A stretch of 15,216 nt of DNA from Claveliimonas sp964652805 (GTDB lineage Bacteria; Bacillota; Clostridia; Lachnospirales; Lachnospiraceae), in the NCBI GenBank assembly GCA_964652805.1, contig CAZZBJ010000061.1, forward strand, positions 1-15,216. The letters are read 5' to 3'. Positions 13,943 to 15,216 of the stretch are shown piece after piece (the stretch's first letter is position 1; every line of letters begins with the position of its first letter). The position numbers and the translations under genes were made by a program. Below the pieces are notes generated by a model, which saw only the letters and a program-made list of their open reading frames with translations, was not told the origin of the DNA and ran no database searches.

Positions 13943-14980
13943 CTACAGCTCCAGCTCAGTCTCAAATGCTTTCCATGGGACATCAAGCTTCTTCCCCCGG
14001 TTGATCAGCTCGTCCACATGCAGCAGCAGAGGATAATCTTCAGCCCGGGCTTTACCTGCCGCTATCAATGCCCGGATTGCCTCCGCTGTTCTGGTAGCGA
14101 TAACGATGGACTCCAGAGTCACACCGGAAAGTACCTCCATGGCTTCATCAAAGCTCATCCCGGTGCCCAGCAACATACCAATCTTTCTGGTACGCCCGCC
14201 AAATACGGTTACATACAGGTCTCCTGACAACAGGCGCACATTGGAAGGGTGTCCGCCGCACAAATCCAGAATACGGGTCATCTCTGTCACGGACTGGCCG
14301 AACAACGCCGCCTGTGAATTATAATGCTCCACCTCTCTGCCTTCTCTCTTATAAGACATACCGATAGCAAGGCTGACTCCAAGGGCATAGGCATTTTTCA
14401 TGGCAACCGCACATTCCACACCACGGACATCCGTAGAAAGGCTCACATTATAATACTCTGTCTCAAACAAAGACTTTATCCAGCGAAGTATTTCCATGTT
14501 GCGTCCGCAGAAGGTAACCTCAGTGAAATCCTTATCTGCCAGTTCATAGCTGGTACAGGGACCTCCAATAGCATTAAAAGAGATGCTTCGTTCCGTGCTC
14601 TCTTCAAAAATCTCCGGGTAGGACCTTAAGGAACCGTCGGGATAATTTACCATGCCCTTGGTGACAGAAAGTACAGGCAGATTATCCGGAATCCGGGGGA
14701 TCATCTCCCGGATGAACCAGTCAAGGCCAAAGCTGCTGACACCATTGATATACAGGTCCGCTCCCTCCATGGCCTTTTCCACACCCTCAAAATAATACCA
14801 CTCCACATTCTCCGGCAACATTCTCTTCATGGTCAGATGTTCATTGGTCTTCTGACCATGCTCAATAATGGCATTGTCCAAAGGAGAACCAACCAGTCTC
14901 ACCCTGTGGCCATTCTCACACAGCGGCACCGCTAGTGCGGAACCCATCATACCGGAACCCACAACAACAATTGTGCTCAT
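13943..14980 (-). CDS. GpsA-like NAD(P)-dependent glycerol-3-phosphate dehydrogenase family protein
   Basis: Predicted to interconvert a sugar- or glycerol-phosphate ketone and alcohol with NAD(P). From ATG 14980 (GGAGGAG seven bases upstream; an in-frame TTG at 14986 is less likely) it has 345 residues. The N-terminal Rossmann fold shows VVVGSGMMGSALA (5-17). Then come SVTKGM (Lys108), AIGGPCTSYELA (137-148) and the catalytic-lysine helix GVECAVAMKNAYALGVSLAIG (187-207, Lys195). The C-terminal part has RLLSGDLYVTVFGGRTRKIG (249-268, Asp254) and LLGTGMSFDEA. These match GpsA in order, but the wording differs: GpsA usually has GxGxWGTALA, and a GLGDL-L-C then N-R-R-FG stretch. A tail-like insert, SYKREGREVEHYNSQ, follows the lysine helix. 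It may be a paralogue with another substrate rather than the phospholipid-pathway GpsA. Base use is more AT-rich than in the his genes. Confidence 0.8.
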   Translation of the reverse strand: MSTIVVVGSGMMGSALAVPLCENGHRVRLVGSPLDNAIIEHGQKTNEHLTMKRMLPENVEWYYFEGVEKAMEGADLYINGVSSFGLDWFIREMIPRIPDNLPVLSVTKGMVNYPDGSLRSYPEIFEESTERSISFNAIGGPCTSYELADKDFTEVTFCGRNMEILRWIKSLFETEYYNVSLSTDVRGVECAVAMKNAYALGVSLAIGMSYKREGREVEHYNSQAALFGQSVTEMTRILDLCGGHPSNVRLLSGDLYVTVFGGRTRKIGMLLGTGMSFDEAMEVLSGVTLESIVIATRTAEAIRALIAAGKARAEDYPLLLHVDELINRGKKLDVPWKAFETELEL

Positions 14981-15099
14981 ACACAATCTCCTCCTACAAC
15001 ATATTTATGGTTAATACCCCTTACAGCCAGTAAGGAATTACCCATCATATTGCTAATTCTTTTCAAAGAAGTTTCTATCATGAACGCTGTTGGAATGTC
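14981..15099 (-). other. Leader region of the leftward dehydrogenase gene with a small hairpin
   Basis: This 119-base spacer holds the GGAGGAG ribosome site (complement of 14988-14994) and a hairpin, CCTTAC/GTAAGG (15019-15024 with 15030-15035) around a five-base loop, without a T-run on either side. No convincing promoter is seen: a TTGAAA-like box on the minus strand (complement of 15061-15066) has only a poor -10 partner. Confidence 0.35.
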
Positions 15100-15216
15100 C
15101 TAATCGAGCAGATCAGGTGTCTTGACGGGGAAACAAAGGTCTGTATATCTTCCCTGTGCAAGCAATTTGTTGCGGTAAGCAAGCAGAGCATGGAAAAGAT
15201 ACTGTCTTTCTTCGGC
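15100..15216 (-). CDS. C-terminal fragment of an unrecognised protein, cut by the window edge
   Basis: On the minus strand the frame is open from the right edge to TAG at 15102-15100, giving 38 residues: AEERQYLFHALLAYRNKLLA, then QGRYTDLCFPVKTPDLLD. The first half looks like an amphipathic helix rich in Leu, Tyr and Arg. It ends 119 bases before the dehydrogenase start and points the same way, so the two may be cotranscribed. It is too short for a family assignment, and the fragment could be an accidental frame. Confidence 0.5.
   Translation of the reverse strand, partial: AEERQYLFHALLAYRNKLLAQGRYTDLCFPVKTPDLLD

Noticed and set aside
15019..15035. CCTTAC/GTAAGG hairpin as a terminator or riboswitch before the dehydrogenase gene
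   Set aside because: Six pairs only, no T-run on either strand and no conserved riboswitch motif.
1..15216. CRISPR arrays, insertion sequences, tRNA or rRNA genes
   Set aside because: No regular spaced repeats, transposase motifs, or tRNA/rRNA-like sequence were seen; almost all of the window is covered by ordinary coding genes.

Overview
The window looks like a piece of a Gram-positive, gut-type clostridial genome, most likely a member of the Lachnospiraceae (Clostridium cluster XIVa). The pointers are RecU (a Firmicutes Holliday junction resolvase), a HisZ plus short-form HisG pair, purine-rich GGAGG-type ribosome sites, and a long HisIE that carries an N-terminal HisA/HisF-like domain, a form I know from this group. 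I cannot name a genus. Two runs of exactly ten Ns inside one gene suggest a scaffolded, probably metagenomic, short-read assembly.

Left part (2-8505, all plus strand). The 3' end of pepD (Xaa-His dipeptidase) is followed by a 267-base AT-rich gap. That gap holds a long inverted repeat with a U-tract and a possible 52-residue membrane protein starting with TTG. Next come rsmF (rRNA m5C methyltransferase), an RsuA-type pseudouridine synthase and a YgiQ-family radical SAM protein, joined by ATGA stop/start overlaps. A short-chain dehydrogenase, an unrecognised two-helix membrane protein, an RluA-family pseudouridine synthase and recU follow closely. Three of these genes modify RNA, so this reads as a housekeeping RNA-modification and repair block.

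Middle part (8492-13785). A perfect TTGACA-N17-TATAAT promoter, with its -35 inside the last codons of recU, drives a histidine operon: hisZ, hisG, hisD, hisB, then a fused [HisA/HisF-like]-HisI-HisE gene. HisZ and HisG make the first enzyme, HisIE carries out the next two steps, HisB dehydrates imidazoleglycerol phosphate, and HisD makes histidine. hisA, hisH, hisF, the transaminase and the histidinol-phosphate phosphatase are not here. The last gene is damaged as assembled: two N gaps that cannot both be the stated length, and an in-frame TAG at the boundary between its two halves. A hairpin with seven Ts ends the operon, and a second strong hairpin lies between the convergent transcription units.

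Right part (13943-15216, minus strand). A divergent GpsA-like NAD-dependent glycerol-3-phosphate dehydrogenase family gene runs leftward, preceded by the last 38 codons of an unrecognised gene cut by the window edge.

Most of the window is ordinary housekeeping sequence. The points most worth a second look are the degenerate HisA/HisF-like domain fused to HisIE and its broken assembly, and the hairpin-embedded small reading frame downstream of pepD.
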